DNA from: Mesostigma viride
Lineage: Eukaryota; Streptophyta; Mesostigmatophyceae; Mesostigmatales; Mesostigmataceae
DNA: 64,000 bases
Assembly: GCA_009746045.1 (NCBI GenBank)
Contig: RPFO01000022.1
Location: 414,001-478,000, forward strand
Direction: 5' to 3'
In this document: piece after piece, positions 47,307-56,900 of the stretch
Layout of the letters: every line of letters starts with the position of its first letter
Numbering within the stretch: position 1 is the first letter of the stretch
Notes under the pieces: generated by a model
The model's database searches: none
What the model saw: only the letters and a program-made list of their open reading frames with translations
What the model was told of the DNA's origin: nothing
Translations under genes and position numbers: made by a program

Positions 47307-47314
47307 AAGGGGGG

Positions 47315-48146
47315 TGTTAGGGATATTATATCCACCTGGCCACAATATATCCCAGCCTGATTTATTTCTTGTTGGATTTATTCCATATGGACTGGGAATT
47401 TGATAGCTTTGATAAGCTAGATGAATTGGGCTCAATGAGCTGATCAATATTCATGTGCCATAGTCCTATACTTGGACATGGATGACTTGTAACCTGAGTC
47501 AGCCTAGTAGCATCACGTATTTGATTGACAAGTGGTGCTATGGCCTATTGGACAAGTGTTTGGTCCATGAGCTGACAAGTGTTGGCAGCTCATGATGACA
47601 CATGTTATCACTTACATGATGACAAGTGGGTAGACTCATTGCATGACACTTGTCACTCCAAGGAGAAGAGATGTGTCACTTTATTAATCATGTTATGTGG
47701 CACATTATTACGTAGACACTTGGCATCTAGCTATTATGCCAGCTCAAATTGGATCATGTCTAGAATGTTCTAGGAATGTTCTAAGAATATGCCAGGAATA
47801 TTCCTGGAATATACTGAGAATATGCTGGGAATATGCTAGGAATATGCTAGGATGTTTCTACAAGCTTCTGTGATGATGTCATTGCTGATGTCATCCTTCC
47901 TAGCCTAAAAGGTATAAAAGGAAACTGCCCCCTAAGGGCAGGTACCTCCATTCAACCTCCATTCGACCTCCATTCAACCTCCATTCAAGCTCTTCTCCAA
48001 CTATTATATTCGAATAAAGCCATTTATTCTTCCACGTAAATTGTCTTCAACCTCTCTTTCTTTCAGCACCTGCAAGGTGTGTGGGTAGCAAGGCCAAGCA
48101 CAAGGCATTGTGTAAAACCCATTAGTTTCCTCTCCCAATTCAAACA
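47315..48146 (+). repeat. Copia 3' LTR
   Basis: 832 bp, no difference from the 5' LTR noticed on reading. The polypurine tract AAGGGGGG lies immediately upstream. Confidence 0.95.
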
Positions 48147-49018
48147 ACCACGTCTACCTGCAAGAACACGCCGTCGTCCTCGCGCTGCTTCACATCCGCA
48201 GGCACCTGGCGAGGTACCCGTGCGACCTGTTCTCGGTCTTGTTCGACAGGGTCGATCCCAACGTCGTCGCGCCTTGCCGGACGACGCGGACGTCCGACGA
48301 ATTCGCTGAGACCGTCAGGGACCTCTTGGCCGCGAACGGGCACTCTTTCTGCGTCGAAGGCCCCCGATCGTTCCTGTTCGGAGAGGGCGTTAGTCACGGG
48401 TTCTACCTGAGTTCCGTCCTCTCGGTGGTGGCGAACGCCAAGAGGATCCGCCGGTGCTTCACGGGACGTCCGGATCGTCCGGCGGGATACCTGTCCACCG
48501 GGACGGATACGACGCTGCACTTTTACTGCGACGCCGCCAAGGTGTTCGCCGAATCGGGCGTGGTGATCGACCCGGCCGTCCCGATCGTACTGTACAGCAC
48601 GAGCATGCGATGGAACCTCCACTTGTCCGACCTGCCCACTCGCTCCCCCGTGCTCGTCGTGGGTGACATCAGCGTGCACCTGTCACAGGGCGTGGTGCAC
48701 GCCTTGGATGACCACGGGAAGACGCCTCGCTTCCAGATCGTGGGAGCGGGAGGTGGCGAGACCCCCGGTGTCTCTCCGACGCGCATCGTTGAATGGGACG
48801 CGACATGTGATGTCAGTGTGGCGCGGGACGCCGCGTGGGTGGTGACGAAGGTGTCGTGGGACGCCGACGAGACGGCCAAGGGACTCCGCAGAAGGATCCC
48901 CTTCGTGTTTGTACGCGGCACGTGTCGCGCGACGTGACCGTTCATCCTACCTATCTGATACATGACACGACCTAGCTAGGCAAAGACTCGTACGTTGTTT
49001 TTATAATGTCGTTATTCG

Positions 49019-49031
49019 TTATTCATAATAA
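49019..49031. terminator. AT-rich hairpin between convergent genes
   Basis: TTATT-CAT-AATAA lies between a plus-strand stop (48937) and a minus-strand stop (49044). With the AATAAA next to it at 49027-49032 it resembles the hairpin at 32900. Stem is short, so confidence is moderate. Confidence 0.5.
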
Positions 49032-49043
49032 ATCGCCATTCGC

Positions 49044-50132
49044 TCATTTATAAATGAAGTCGTAAGGGACGTTGAGAATGTTGGTGGAGAACTTGATTTC
49101 GGGCTGACATATCGCGAGTTTGTCCTCCCAACTAGCGGACGGACTCGCGACGAACGTGGTCGTGTCCGAATCGATCAGGACCGCCTCCGACGATTCGTCG
49201 CGCGCTAGGTCGACGCGAGACGTGTCTCGCAACACGCTCTCCGCCGTGGGGATGGCCGTCGACCGCAGGGCGAAGAAAGTCCCGATGAGGTAGAGGGCCG
49301 TGTTCGGGACGGACGGTTGCGGTCTCTTCCCCGTCACGGCCTTGAAATGCTTGGTGTATCTCACTTGCGGCGGAGTGCCGCTGAAGGCCGTCGACAGGAC
49401 CGGTCCGTTCGCGTAGTCCGTGGACGTCTGGAAGTTCACCTGGGCGATGTCGGTGGAGTCGTAATCGATCTGCACGCGGACCTCGTGCGGCCGCCCCGCG
49501 GGGCACCACACGTGCAGGTCGATCGCGACTCGATCGTCGTCTAGGGGAGGTCGCGGCGAAAAAAATACGATGGGGCGGGGGAACGGGATCTTGGTGAAGT
49601 AATCCACGGACAGTTTGCGGCGGGTGTGGATGGGCGAGAACGTGAAGGACGGCCACGAGGAGTAGGGCGGGTCGTAGAGGACGGCGGCGGTCGGGTCGCC
49701 GCCTTCGACGAGTCGGACGAAATCCGCGCGCATGGACGTCAGCAGGCCCGTCTTATCGTCGGACGTCAGCGCGGCGTCGGCGGGAGAACCGGACAACAAC
49801 ACGGAGTCCGCGACCGGGTTCACGTGTGCGAACCACCACGTTTCCAGGTCGAGAGAGGGCACCGTCCGAGCGATGTCCAGGTACGCGAGACGATAGTCGC
49901 CGTCTTTCGGGTTCTCGATCGCGGTCGTCAGCGCGTAATGGTCGCGGAACTCGCCGGTGGCGTCGTCCACCGTGCCGAACGATAGGAACTTGTTGCCATA
50001 ACGGTCCCTCGACGACCGGATCTGGAACTCGCCCACGTGAAAGGGGTTGAGGCCCGTCATGACGTCGCCATTCGCGAGGTTGATCTTGCTCACTCGCAGC
50101 GTATCGGCGGTCAAGGCGGACGGTCGCGACAT
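49044..50132 (-). CDS. beta-rich virion-like protein, 362 aa
   Basis: The ATG at 50132 is preferred: upstream codons in the frame run into the 3' end of the next gene. N-terminal LTADTLRVSKINLANGD resembles KTDTLRCNTARVN of the giant fibre, a possible attachment or trimerisation motif shared by virion fibres. The rest alternates short beta segments (RVAIDLHVWCPAG, HEVRVQIDYDSTDIAQVNFQ) with a WPSFTFSPIHTRRKL stretch. No membrane segment. Family not recognised; virion role inferred from the shared motif and context. TATATATA lies at about 50154-50161, just upstream. Confidence 0.65.
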   Translation of the reverse strand: MSRPSALTADTLRVSKINLANGDVMTGLNPFHVGEFQIRSSRDRYGNKFLSFGTVDDATGEFRDHYALTTAIENPKDGDYRLAYLDIARTVPSLDLETWWFAHVNPVADSVLLSGSPADAALTSDDKTGLLTSMRADFVRLVEGGDPTAAVLYDPPYSSWPSFTFSPIHTRRKLSVDYFTKIPFPRPIVFFSPRPPLDDDRVAIDLHVWCPAGRPHEVRVQIDYDSTDIAQVNFQTSTDYANGPVLSTAFSGTPPQVRYTKHFKAVTGKRPQPSVPNTALYLIGTFFALRSTAIPTAESVLRDTSRVDLARDESSEAVLIDSDTTTFVASPSASWEDKLAICQPEIKFSTNILNVPYDFIYK

Positions 50133-50206
50133 GCGCGCGCCGAGGGTCTCGTGTATATATACCCTCACATTTTCCGCGACGCGGTCGCGGACGGCGAGAC
50201 CCGCGA

Positions 50207-51177
50207 TCAAGGCTTGAACACGTGGACGGCCGGGCCCACTTCAAATGTTCCGCCGTCCAAGCCAAGTGTGTGACACTTTTTCGCTATTTTCGCAAAAAAA
50301 AAATAAAATTTCGCACGAGTTCGCGTGATTTTCGCGTGATTTTCGCAAAATTTTCACACATTTTCGCACGATTTCGCACGATTTCGCACAATTTTGCATG
50401 ATTTCGCACAATTTCGCATGGATTTCAACCAAGGGTCGTTTTGGGGAGTGACGTTTGACAAAATTTCGCATGAATTCACACACGTTGTGCACATCAAAAT
50501 TTTTTACCGTCGACATTTTTCACATGAAATTTCGCACAATTTCAGCAAATTTCGCACAAATTCGCACGATTTCAGCAAATTTCACACGATTTCAGCAAAT
50601 TTCGCACAATTTCGCACGATTTCGCACGACGAATCACTCTGCAGAGTGACGATCGTCGAAAAAGTCAAAAAAACGACCAAAAGTGTCACACTTTTCGGAA
50701 CATTTGAAGTGGGCCCGGCCGGACGCGCGATTCGATCACGTTCAGAGGATCCGTCAAGTCCCTCTTCACGATCTCGAGCTCCCCGTCCCCGTTCACGGCC
50801 AGACGGTACCTCACCGACCCTGTCCCGACGTCCACGGTTTCGCCGGACGCGCTGCCCCCGCCGCCCCCGCCGCCACCGGTCCCGAGGTCGCCCACTTCCG
50901 TCCCGTTCAGGTACACGCCTTGGGAGGACACGACGATCCTTCTCCCCGCGCTGCCGGACTTGGACGAGATCGTGACTTGTTCGTCCGAGAACTTGATGTA
51001 CGGCTGATCCGTCTCCGCGGTGTTCGGCTGCTGGTAGTACCAGAACATGTCGTCGCCGGTCTGTTTCATCGTCACCTGGCCGAACGACGTCTTGCTCGAA
51101 TTGTACGCCACGAGGGTCGACGTCCCGATGGACCCGAGGATCGCCGTGCCGGACGCGAGGTTCGGGTTCGCCGCCAT
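50207..51177 (-). pseudogene. fibre-like gene interrupted by a MITE near its 3' end
   Basis: The ATG at 51177 opens MAANPNLASGTAILGSIGTS, a beta-rich protein with a Gly-rich hinge (about residues 97-105). Its last natural codons are cut off: the MITE (50228-50720) sits five codons before a stop at 50207-50209. Removing the MITE and one GGAC duplication restores an in-frame end of VHVFKP. As it stands, translation runs into the inverted repeat and ends with a foreign tail of about 12 residues, so function may survive. About 164 aa if intact. It is directly upstream of the 49044-50132 gene, on the same strand. Confidence 0.75.
50228..50720. mobile_element. MITE / fold-back element, 493 bp
   Basis: Perfect 25-bp terminal inverted repeats beginning GGCCGGGCCCACTTCAAATG (50228-50252 and 50696-50720), then a second imperfect inverted block with AAGTGTGACACTTTT. 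A 4-bp target duplication GGAC flanks it (50224-50227, 50721-50724). The interior is a run of TTTCGCACRA-type words of about 10-20 bp spacing. No transposase; it must be mobilised in trans. The TIR family is not known to me. Confidence 0.85.
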
Positions 51178-51268
51178 GGTCGCTGCTATTACTATTGCAT
51201 GATCAGATAATATAGAGACGGGATTTGATTGCGAAAGGTCGTTTTGTTTTATTATCACCGCGATCCGT

Positions 51269-51745
51269 TTAATTCAGAGGAGTGAGCGTCGCTCTAGGCC
51301 CCGCGGGCGATCCGCCGAGTCTCGCGGGCCTTTCCCTGTAATACATGTAAATCAGCGCGCCCGCTATCCCGGCGCCCGCGAGAAGGAACAAGAACCCGTT
51401 GTTCCGCGCCTCTTGGTTCGCGATCTCTCTCACCCGGTTCTCGAACATCGCCTGCTGTCTCGCCACGCGGGCCGCCTGGTCGACGTTCGCGGGCCGGCGA
51501 CTCATACTGCCCGGAGGAGGAGCGAGCGGGCTGTTCACGTTGATGGTCTCGCGGTCCGTCAGCCCGCCCCCGCCCGACGACCCCGCGTGCGACTCCTTGT
51601 ACGCGAACGGGTTCGACCGGTCCGACGTGCCCGGGAGAGGCGCGACGGGCGCCGACGGTTCGGGCGCGGAGGCTATTTCCCCGCCGCCGTCTTCGCTCGC
51701 GAGAGGCGAGAAGGAGAACGCCTTGCCGAGAGGGGCGCCGCTCAT
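51269..51745 (-). CDS. membrane protein with C-terminal anchor, 158 aa
   Basis: A disordered Pro/Ser/Gly-rich N-terminal half is followed by a helix (NVDQAARVARQQAMFENRVR) and one membrane segment near residues 115-135 (NGFLFLLAGAGIAGALIYMY), then a short basic tail. Probably a virion inner-membrane or envelope protein; this is inferred from topology and neighbours. Start ATG 51745. It precedes the MITE-split gene on the same strand with 91 bases between them. Confidence 0.65.
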   Translation of the reverse strand: MSGAPLGKAFSFSPLASEDGGGEIASAPEPSAPVAPLPGTSDRSNPFAYKESHAGSSGGGGLTDRETINVNSPLAPPPGSMSRRPANVDQAARVARQQAMFENRVREIANQEARNNGFLFLLAGAGIAGALIYMYYRERPARLGGSPAGPRATLTPLN

Positions 51746-51824
51746 GTCGGTCGTTTTTCAGCTACTAGTGGATCGGGAAAATAAAGGGATCGGTCGGAAC
51801 GCGCCGCGCGATCGGTCGACGGTC

Positions 51825-52457
51825 TCAATCGACGTATTCCGAAACCGTGGTCCCGGCCACCGACAGTCTCTTGGCGACGACGGCCTTCTTCTTGGCCGCG
51901 ATCGCGGGACGGACGTGGTTCCGGAAGACGCGTTCCAGGAACTTCTCGATGTAATGGCTGTCGGATTTCGTCGGGATCTCCGCCGCTTCCGCCCACTCGG
52001 CCAGCACCTGGAAGAACCGCGCGATCGCCTTCACCTCGCCGGGCTCGCAGTTGGGATACACGTCCTGTGCGAAGAACTTCTCGAATTCCTCGCGGTTGGC
52101 GCACGCGAGAAGGACGGGCACGATCCGTTCGATGACGCGCAGGGCCGTCCGCGCGTCGCCGGAGATGCTCTCCTCCGCCGTCCGCCACCCGTCGAGGATG
52201 GCGTCGATGGCGGTCTTGATGTCCTCCGGCAGGTCCTTCTGGATGGCCATGTTCATCAGACAGACCACCTCGACGTCGTTCACCGCGCCCTCCAGGTCCC
52301 CCGCGTCGATGACGTTCGTGAGACGGACGACCAGGTTCCTCATGATCCGCTTCGTGGCCGCCTCGTCCTCCCCGAGGATGCCCATGCCCGTCTGGATCAT
52401 GGAGGGCGGGAACTTCCACGTGGCCAGCTTACCGCGCAGTTTTACCTTGACGTCCAT
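51825..52457 (-). CDS. helical protein, 210 aa, unknown function
   Basis: Start ATG 52457 (MDVKVKLRGKLATWKFPPSM); the open frame upstream belongs to the opposite strand's and neighbour's sequence. All-helical and soluble, with EFEKFFAQDVYPNCEPGEVK and a basic end (IAAKKKAVVAKRL). No known motif. G/C-rich third positions and tight packing with neighbours on both sides support a real gene. A run of eight A lies about 30 bases upstream of the start (in gene direction). Confidence 0.65.
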   Translation of the reverse strand: MDVKVKLRGKLATWKFPPSMIQTGMGILGEDEAATKRIMRNLVVRLTNVIDAGDLEGAVNDVEVVCLMNMAIQKDLPEDIKTAIDAILDGWRTAEESISGDARTALRVIERIVPVLLACANREEFEKFFAQDVYPNCEPGEVKAIARFFQVLAEWAEAAEIPTKSDSHYIEKFLERVFRNHVRPAIAAKKKAVVAKRLSVAGTTVSEYVD

Positions 52458-52519
52458 GGCGGGCGAGCGTCGTTCTATTGGTACAGGGCAAAAAAAACGA
52501 GCGCGGAACGCGGCGGCGT

Positions 52520-52750
52520 TTACAAGGGGATCGGCAGCATCGGGTTGATGATCGCCCAGAACAGGACCAGGGCCACGAACGTGTACCCCAGGTTCCGCCA
52601 GAAGTACTTCTGGTACAACGGGTCGAGCGGGCGCTTGTTCGCGGCCGAGGACGCGGCGGCGGCGGCGGCGAACGCGATGAGCGACGTGCGGATCGTGTCG
52701 GCCCAGAGCGCGGTATAGAAAGGGGGGATGTACGAGGCCACGTACTCCAT
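52520..52750 (-). CDS. small membrane protein, 76 aa
   Basis: Two hydrophobic segments: about residues 19-37 (DTIRTSLIAFAAAAAASSAA) and 54-72 (YTFVALVLFWAIINPMLPI), joined by a basic linker. N-terminal MEYVASYIPPFYTAL. Typical of small virion membrane proteins. GTATACCG lies about 25 bases upstream of the ATG at 52750. It is divergent from the next gene, with about 100 bases between the starts. Confidence 0.65.
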   Translation of the reverse strand: MEYVASYIPPFYTALWADTIRTSLIAFAAAAAASSAANKRPLDPLYQKYFWRNLGYTFVALVLFWAIINPMLPIPL

Positions 52751-52852
52751 GGGACGGTCGACGGATAGCGGTATACGGTAACGCACACATATTTTGCGGG
52801 TGGCCCGCGCTCCGGTGGGAGGAATTATGTCGTCGCACAGTAGTATACCACC

Positions 52853-53401
52853 ATGTCGGCGATCCAGGCGTTCAACGCGATGATGAGGTCCTTCCTGGAG
52901 GAGCTGGAGATGGCGTTCCCGGACGAGAAGTCCATCGCGGGGGTCAACTCCGCCTTCCAGCTCGCGTGCAAGACCAACGCGCGCATGCCGCTGAACGCGT
53001 ACATGTCGAGCGTCACCCCGCACATGGCCAAGATCTCCGCGAAGGACCCCTCCTTCTTGACCCAGGCCGGGTTCGCGGACGTGCCCTACTTGAAGGACAT
53101 CAACATCCGCAAGCACTGGGACAAGGCGCCCGAGGCCACCAAGGAGGCCATATGGCAGTACCTCCAGACCCTGTACATCATCGGGTACGGCATCTGCGAG
53201 ATGCCCGAGGAACTCCTGCGGCAGGCGGAGGCGAAGGCGCAAGAGTTCGCGGACAAGGTGCGGTCGTCGGGCCAGGACCCGAACAAGGCCTGCGCCGCCC
53301 TCTTCGACGACATGATGTCCGCCGTCGCCCCCCTCGCCGCCGAGCCCAGCTTCACCTTCCCGATCGCCGAGGCCGCGGAAGACGAGGAGGGGTCCAAGTG
53401 A
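52853..53401 (+). CDS. conserved giant-virus-type helical protein, 182 aa
   Basis: Start ATG 52853 with GTAGTATACCACC immediately before. All-helical: FLEELEMAFPDEKSI at the start, then MSSVTPHMAKISAKDPSFLT, and EAIWQYLQTLYIIGYGI near residue 100. This pattern, a helical N-terminus, a PH-x-x-x-I-x-x-x-D segment and an IW-x-YL-x-x-L box, is shared by small proteins found across giant viruses; I know the pattern but no assigned function. Acidic C-terminus (EDEEGSK). Confidence 0.65.
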   Translation: MSAIQAFNAMMRSFLEELEMAFPDEKSIAGVNSAFQLACKTNARMPLNAYMSSVTPHMAKISAKDPSFLTQAGFADVPYLKDINIRKHWDKAPEATKEAIWQYLQTLYIIGYGICEMPEELLRQAEAKAQEFADKVRSSGQDPNKACAALFDDMMSAVAPLAAEPSFTFPIAEAAEDEEGSK

Positions 53402-53484
53402 GACCGCCGAATCGTCTGCGGTCCGCGGCCGGTTCGCGCGCGTACCACGATATCTAATGCTTTATAATAACAAACGGCCCGATC

Positions 53485-53922
53485 ATGCTCTTCGTGGACG
53501 CGTTCGTGGACGGGCTGGGGGACGACCTCCTCTCCTTCTGGCCGATCGTCCCGGGCATGAGCGCCCGGGACCGGCTGAACGCGCTCAAACGGTTCGGGTT
53601 GTACGCGGCCGTGCTGGGTTCCTCGTGACCCGGTCGGTGAAGTCGGCCGCGTACGGTCTCCTTCTGACCGCGGTGGCCACCGTCGCGTGGGAGTTCGACA
53701 GGAGGTACGCGGTCCGACGCGCGAGGGGCGGGGCCGGGGCGGGCGCGAACCCGAGAACAATTACACGCCCGGACGTCCGCCGGGGTCTTTGTCCCGTACG
53801 CGATGTCGCAGGTCGGTCCTCGCGATACGCACCGTTCGATCGTAGAGCCGTGGCAGTCGGCCGACGCGACCCGGTTCGTGCCCGTGCCTCACGCGGATTT
53901 CGAACGGCGCCGAGATTATTAG
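53485..53922 (+). CDS. membrane protein (three apparent frameshifts), ~146 aa
   Basis: Three consecutive frames read as one protein if single bases are added in runs at about 53617, 53751 and 53770. The first part begins MLFVDAFVDGLGDDLLSFWP. The second has a membrane segment, SAAYGLLLTAVATVAWEF. The third ends MSQVGPRDTHRSIVEPWQSA and then ERRRDY before TAG at 53920. Without repair, the first frame stops at 53628 after 47 codons. Role unknown; small virion membrane protein by context. The next gene starts 42 bases later. Confidence 0.5.
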
Positions 53923-53964
53923 CTTCGTAGACAATAGCCGCCTCCGCTCGGATCGTCCGCGACG

Positions 53965-56900
53965 ATGGAGGACGACGCGGACGAGGTCGCCGCCCGACCG
54001 ATCGCCCCCATCCGCCAGGGCACGAGTCATCCGCTGCACGTCCGCAAGCTGATCGCGATGGCCGTGCACACGCGGAAGGAGAGGAAGGAGAAGCTGTATC
54101 AGATCGCCGAGCGGTTCGGCGTCGACCGCAAGACCGCGCGGGTGTACCACAGGCTGTGGGTGGACGACGGCAAACCGGACTACGCGGACGAGGAGGAGAT
54201 CCGACGGTCCGTGTTGCGGCCGATGGCCCGGCGGACGATCGACGAGGACACGGGGAAGTACACGAGCGAGCGCAGACTCACGCGCGGAGAGCGGAGGTTC
54301 GGCACGGAGGAGAAGTGGCGCCGGGTCGCGGCCAAGATCGTGGAGATCCAGACGGCCGCGCCGACGTTCACGGCGTCCGACATCGCGGGGTTCACGAACC
54401 GCAACGGCGCGGACGCCCCGGGGTCGACGAGGACGCTGTTCGCGGAACTGAAGGCGCTGTGCGGCGCCGCAGTGGCTTTGGACGATCGGGACGTCCAGGC
54501 GGCGCGGAAGATGGGCGACCTGACGTACAAGAAGATCGCGTACGACTACAAGGACCGGGACGCGAAGAACGTGGCCGCCAAGAAGAAGGCGTTCGTCGAG
54601 ATCCAGAAGCACCTGTTCGCGGAGGACTGCGTGTTCGTGGACGAGTTCAGCGTCGTCATGAACGCGGTGCCCACGAGGGGGTGGGGAAGAAGGGGGAGAT
54701 GCCGTACGTCCGCAAGAGGGAGCAGACGGACACGCGGACGACGGTCATCGCGGCGATGCGATGGCCGTCCGAGAACCGGGAGAACATGAACCTCCCTCCC
54801 GCCATGTTCCTGAGGATCTTCCCGCCCATCCCGTCCCGCATCTCCAATAACTACCCCGCTCTCAACGCGGTCCAGGATCGGGACGCCGAGAGGTTGCGGT
54901 CCGAGATGTGGTGGGAAGGGCTGGGGTTCGTCATGGGGGACTGGTGCAAGAAGAAGGACGGGGGACGGGACCGCGTCCGGCTCGCGTCTCTCCGAGCCCC
55001 CATCGAGGCCATGGCGAGACGGGGGGAGGCGCTGTACGATTGGATCACGAACGGCGCGGCCTCGTTCCCCTTCGGCATGGACGCCGAGGTGTCGAACTCC
55101 GTCCTCCCCACCGAGTTCTGGGACTTTCCCGCGGACGGGTCCAAGGAGAGACTGGTGAAGGACTCGTTCGCGAGGAGCGCCATGTGGGCGGACTACTGGA
55201 ACCACCTGCCCGGCCATCCGATCGCCGACCTGGTGGAGCACACGGACGACCGGAAGGAGAAGGTGACGTTCGTCCTCCGTCTGGCCGCGCACGACTACTT
55301 CTTGTGGGCGCACGTCCGCATGCACAACTACATGGTGGACGGGGCCCAGTTCGGGGAGAGGCCGCCGTTGGGCGCGTCGTGGCTCGCGTCCGGCGACGCG
55401 TCCCTGATCGTGGCCAAGGTGCTCGAGGGGACGAGGACCCGCGCCGAGAACAGTCTGCTGAAATACGACGACACCAAGGGCACGTTCGACGACCAAGACG
55501 ATTCGGAAGAGAGCATTTCCAAGATGTTGGGAGAGCTGCACGGCCTTTTTCGGAACTCGGACTACGAGACCATCTTCTTTTCGCTTTTCGAGACCGTCAC
55601 GGCGGACCACGAGAGGAAGTTCACGCACTTGCACAACCTGTTCTTCAAGGAGACGAGCGTGTTTTATTCGAGAGATTACGTCGACGGTTACAAGAACCGG
55701 AACACGACCTACGACTTCCTGTTGGCCAGGGAGATCTACAAGAACCTGAACCTCGCGTTCAAGAGGGACGGCGCGGCGAACCAGTCGCTGGGGAAATGGG
55801 AGATCGCCGCGCACGTGTGGAAGATGGTGCACACGTACGGGGGCGACAAGGACCGTCTGATCGACCCGACGCTCGACTCCGTCCGTCTGGCGTCCGTGGC
55901 GGAGACGGGAGTCCCGTACACGTTCGGGGACCGCGGGGAGGAAGACGCCTTTTTCAACGGCGATTTTTACCCGGACAAGTTCGCGCAGTACCTGCGGGAC
56001 AACGAGCGTGTCCAGATCAAGCAGACGCGGGCCCAGGTGTCGCGGATGTCCTTCGCCCGTTCGCAGATGCGCGAGCGGTACATCGGCGCCGCCCCGATGT
56101 CCGTGGACGGGTGGTTGTTCAAGGAGTTCCTGAAGAACCTCCCCGACAGCTTCGTGGTGGACAAGACCGTCATCATGGACGGCGCGGCCATCCACGCCCG
56201 GCCGACGGACGGCGAGATCCGATTGAACTCCAAACTCCCCGACGCGTTGTCCGTGTTCCCGGAATCCGAGTTGAGTCCGTTGGCGCAACTGCTCAGACGG
56301 CGCGGAGGGGGCGACGGCGTGTTGTTGCCGCCGACGAAAGAGACGTTCTTCGAGTACGGTTTGGACGCGCAGAATCGTCGAGTGGTCCGAGGTCTCGCTC
56401 GCCGTCCCGCGCTGCTGTACACGCCGCCGTACTCCCCGGAGTTCAACCCGATCGAGTTGGCGTTCAATCCGGGAAAGAAGTTCATACGGCGAGAGGTCGC
56501 GCGGCACACGCGGACGCGGTGGAACCTGTCGATCGCCATCATAAACGCGCTCAACGTCCTCACGCGGCCTCACGCGATCAAGAACTACATGCTCTGTTCG
56601 GGCTATCGCAGCAAGGCGATCGGGGTGACGCCGTCGCTGTCCAGGACGATCGTGACAGAACCGGACGACGCCGCGAACCCGAACGCGAACGACGCCTTTT
56701 ACACGAACGTGAGGACGAAGAGGACGGGCGCGTGTCTCGGGAAGATGGCGGAGGGGAAGTACCCCGATCCTTCCAAACCCCCCTCGCGCGCCTTGACGAC
56801 CGTCGTGCGCGCGGACGAGAAGAAGGATTTCGAGAGGGACGAGACGACGTACTTCTGTCCGGCTGCGAACCCGGTCGCGCCCGGCGCCGAGTACTTCACC

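Larger units (their letters stand above)
43591..48146 (+). mobile_element. Copia-type LTR retrotransposon, non-autonomous, 4,556 bp
   Basis: Two direct LTRs of 832 bp (43591-44422, 47315-48146) start TGTTAG and end AACA. Both are flanked by the 5-bp target duplication ACCAC (43586-43590, 48147-48151). By eye the LTRs are identical, so the insertion is young. The primer-binding site follows the left LTR directly, and a polypurine tract AAGGGGGG precedes the right LTR (47307-47314). The internal region codes only gag and protease; integrase and reverse transcriptase are missing, so it must borrow them from a relative. Confidence 0.95.
43072..48937 (+). pseudogene. F-box-like viral gene split by a Copia element
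   Basis: Exon-like parts 43072-43590 and 48152-48937 are one gene: the Copia element plus one copy of its ACCAC target duplication accounts exactly for the interruption, and both parts are in the same frame across it. The intact gene would code for ~434 aa. An F-box-like helix pair lies near residues 32-75 (FAALPPDVLNMITERVADHG and LASVSKSMHAATWPAL). The rest is a beta-rich domain of unknown type. I chose the ATG at 43072 because the upstream start at 43030 is TTG. As it stands, the protein would stop two codons into the LTR (NHC). The gene is therefore inactivated in the chromosome. Confidence 0.85.

Noticed and set aside
54546-56573. 675-codon minus-strand ORF opposite the transposase
   Set aside because: Antisense shadow of a G/C-rich gene: Arg/Val/His-rich, no domain. 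The plus strand carries clear DDE motifs.
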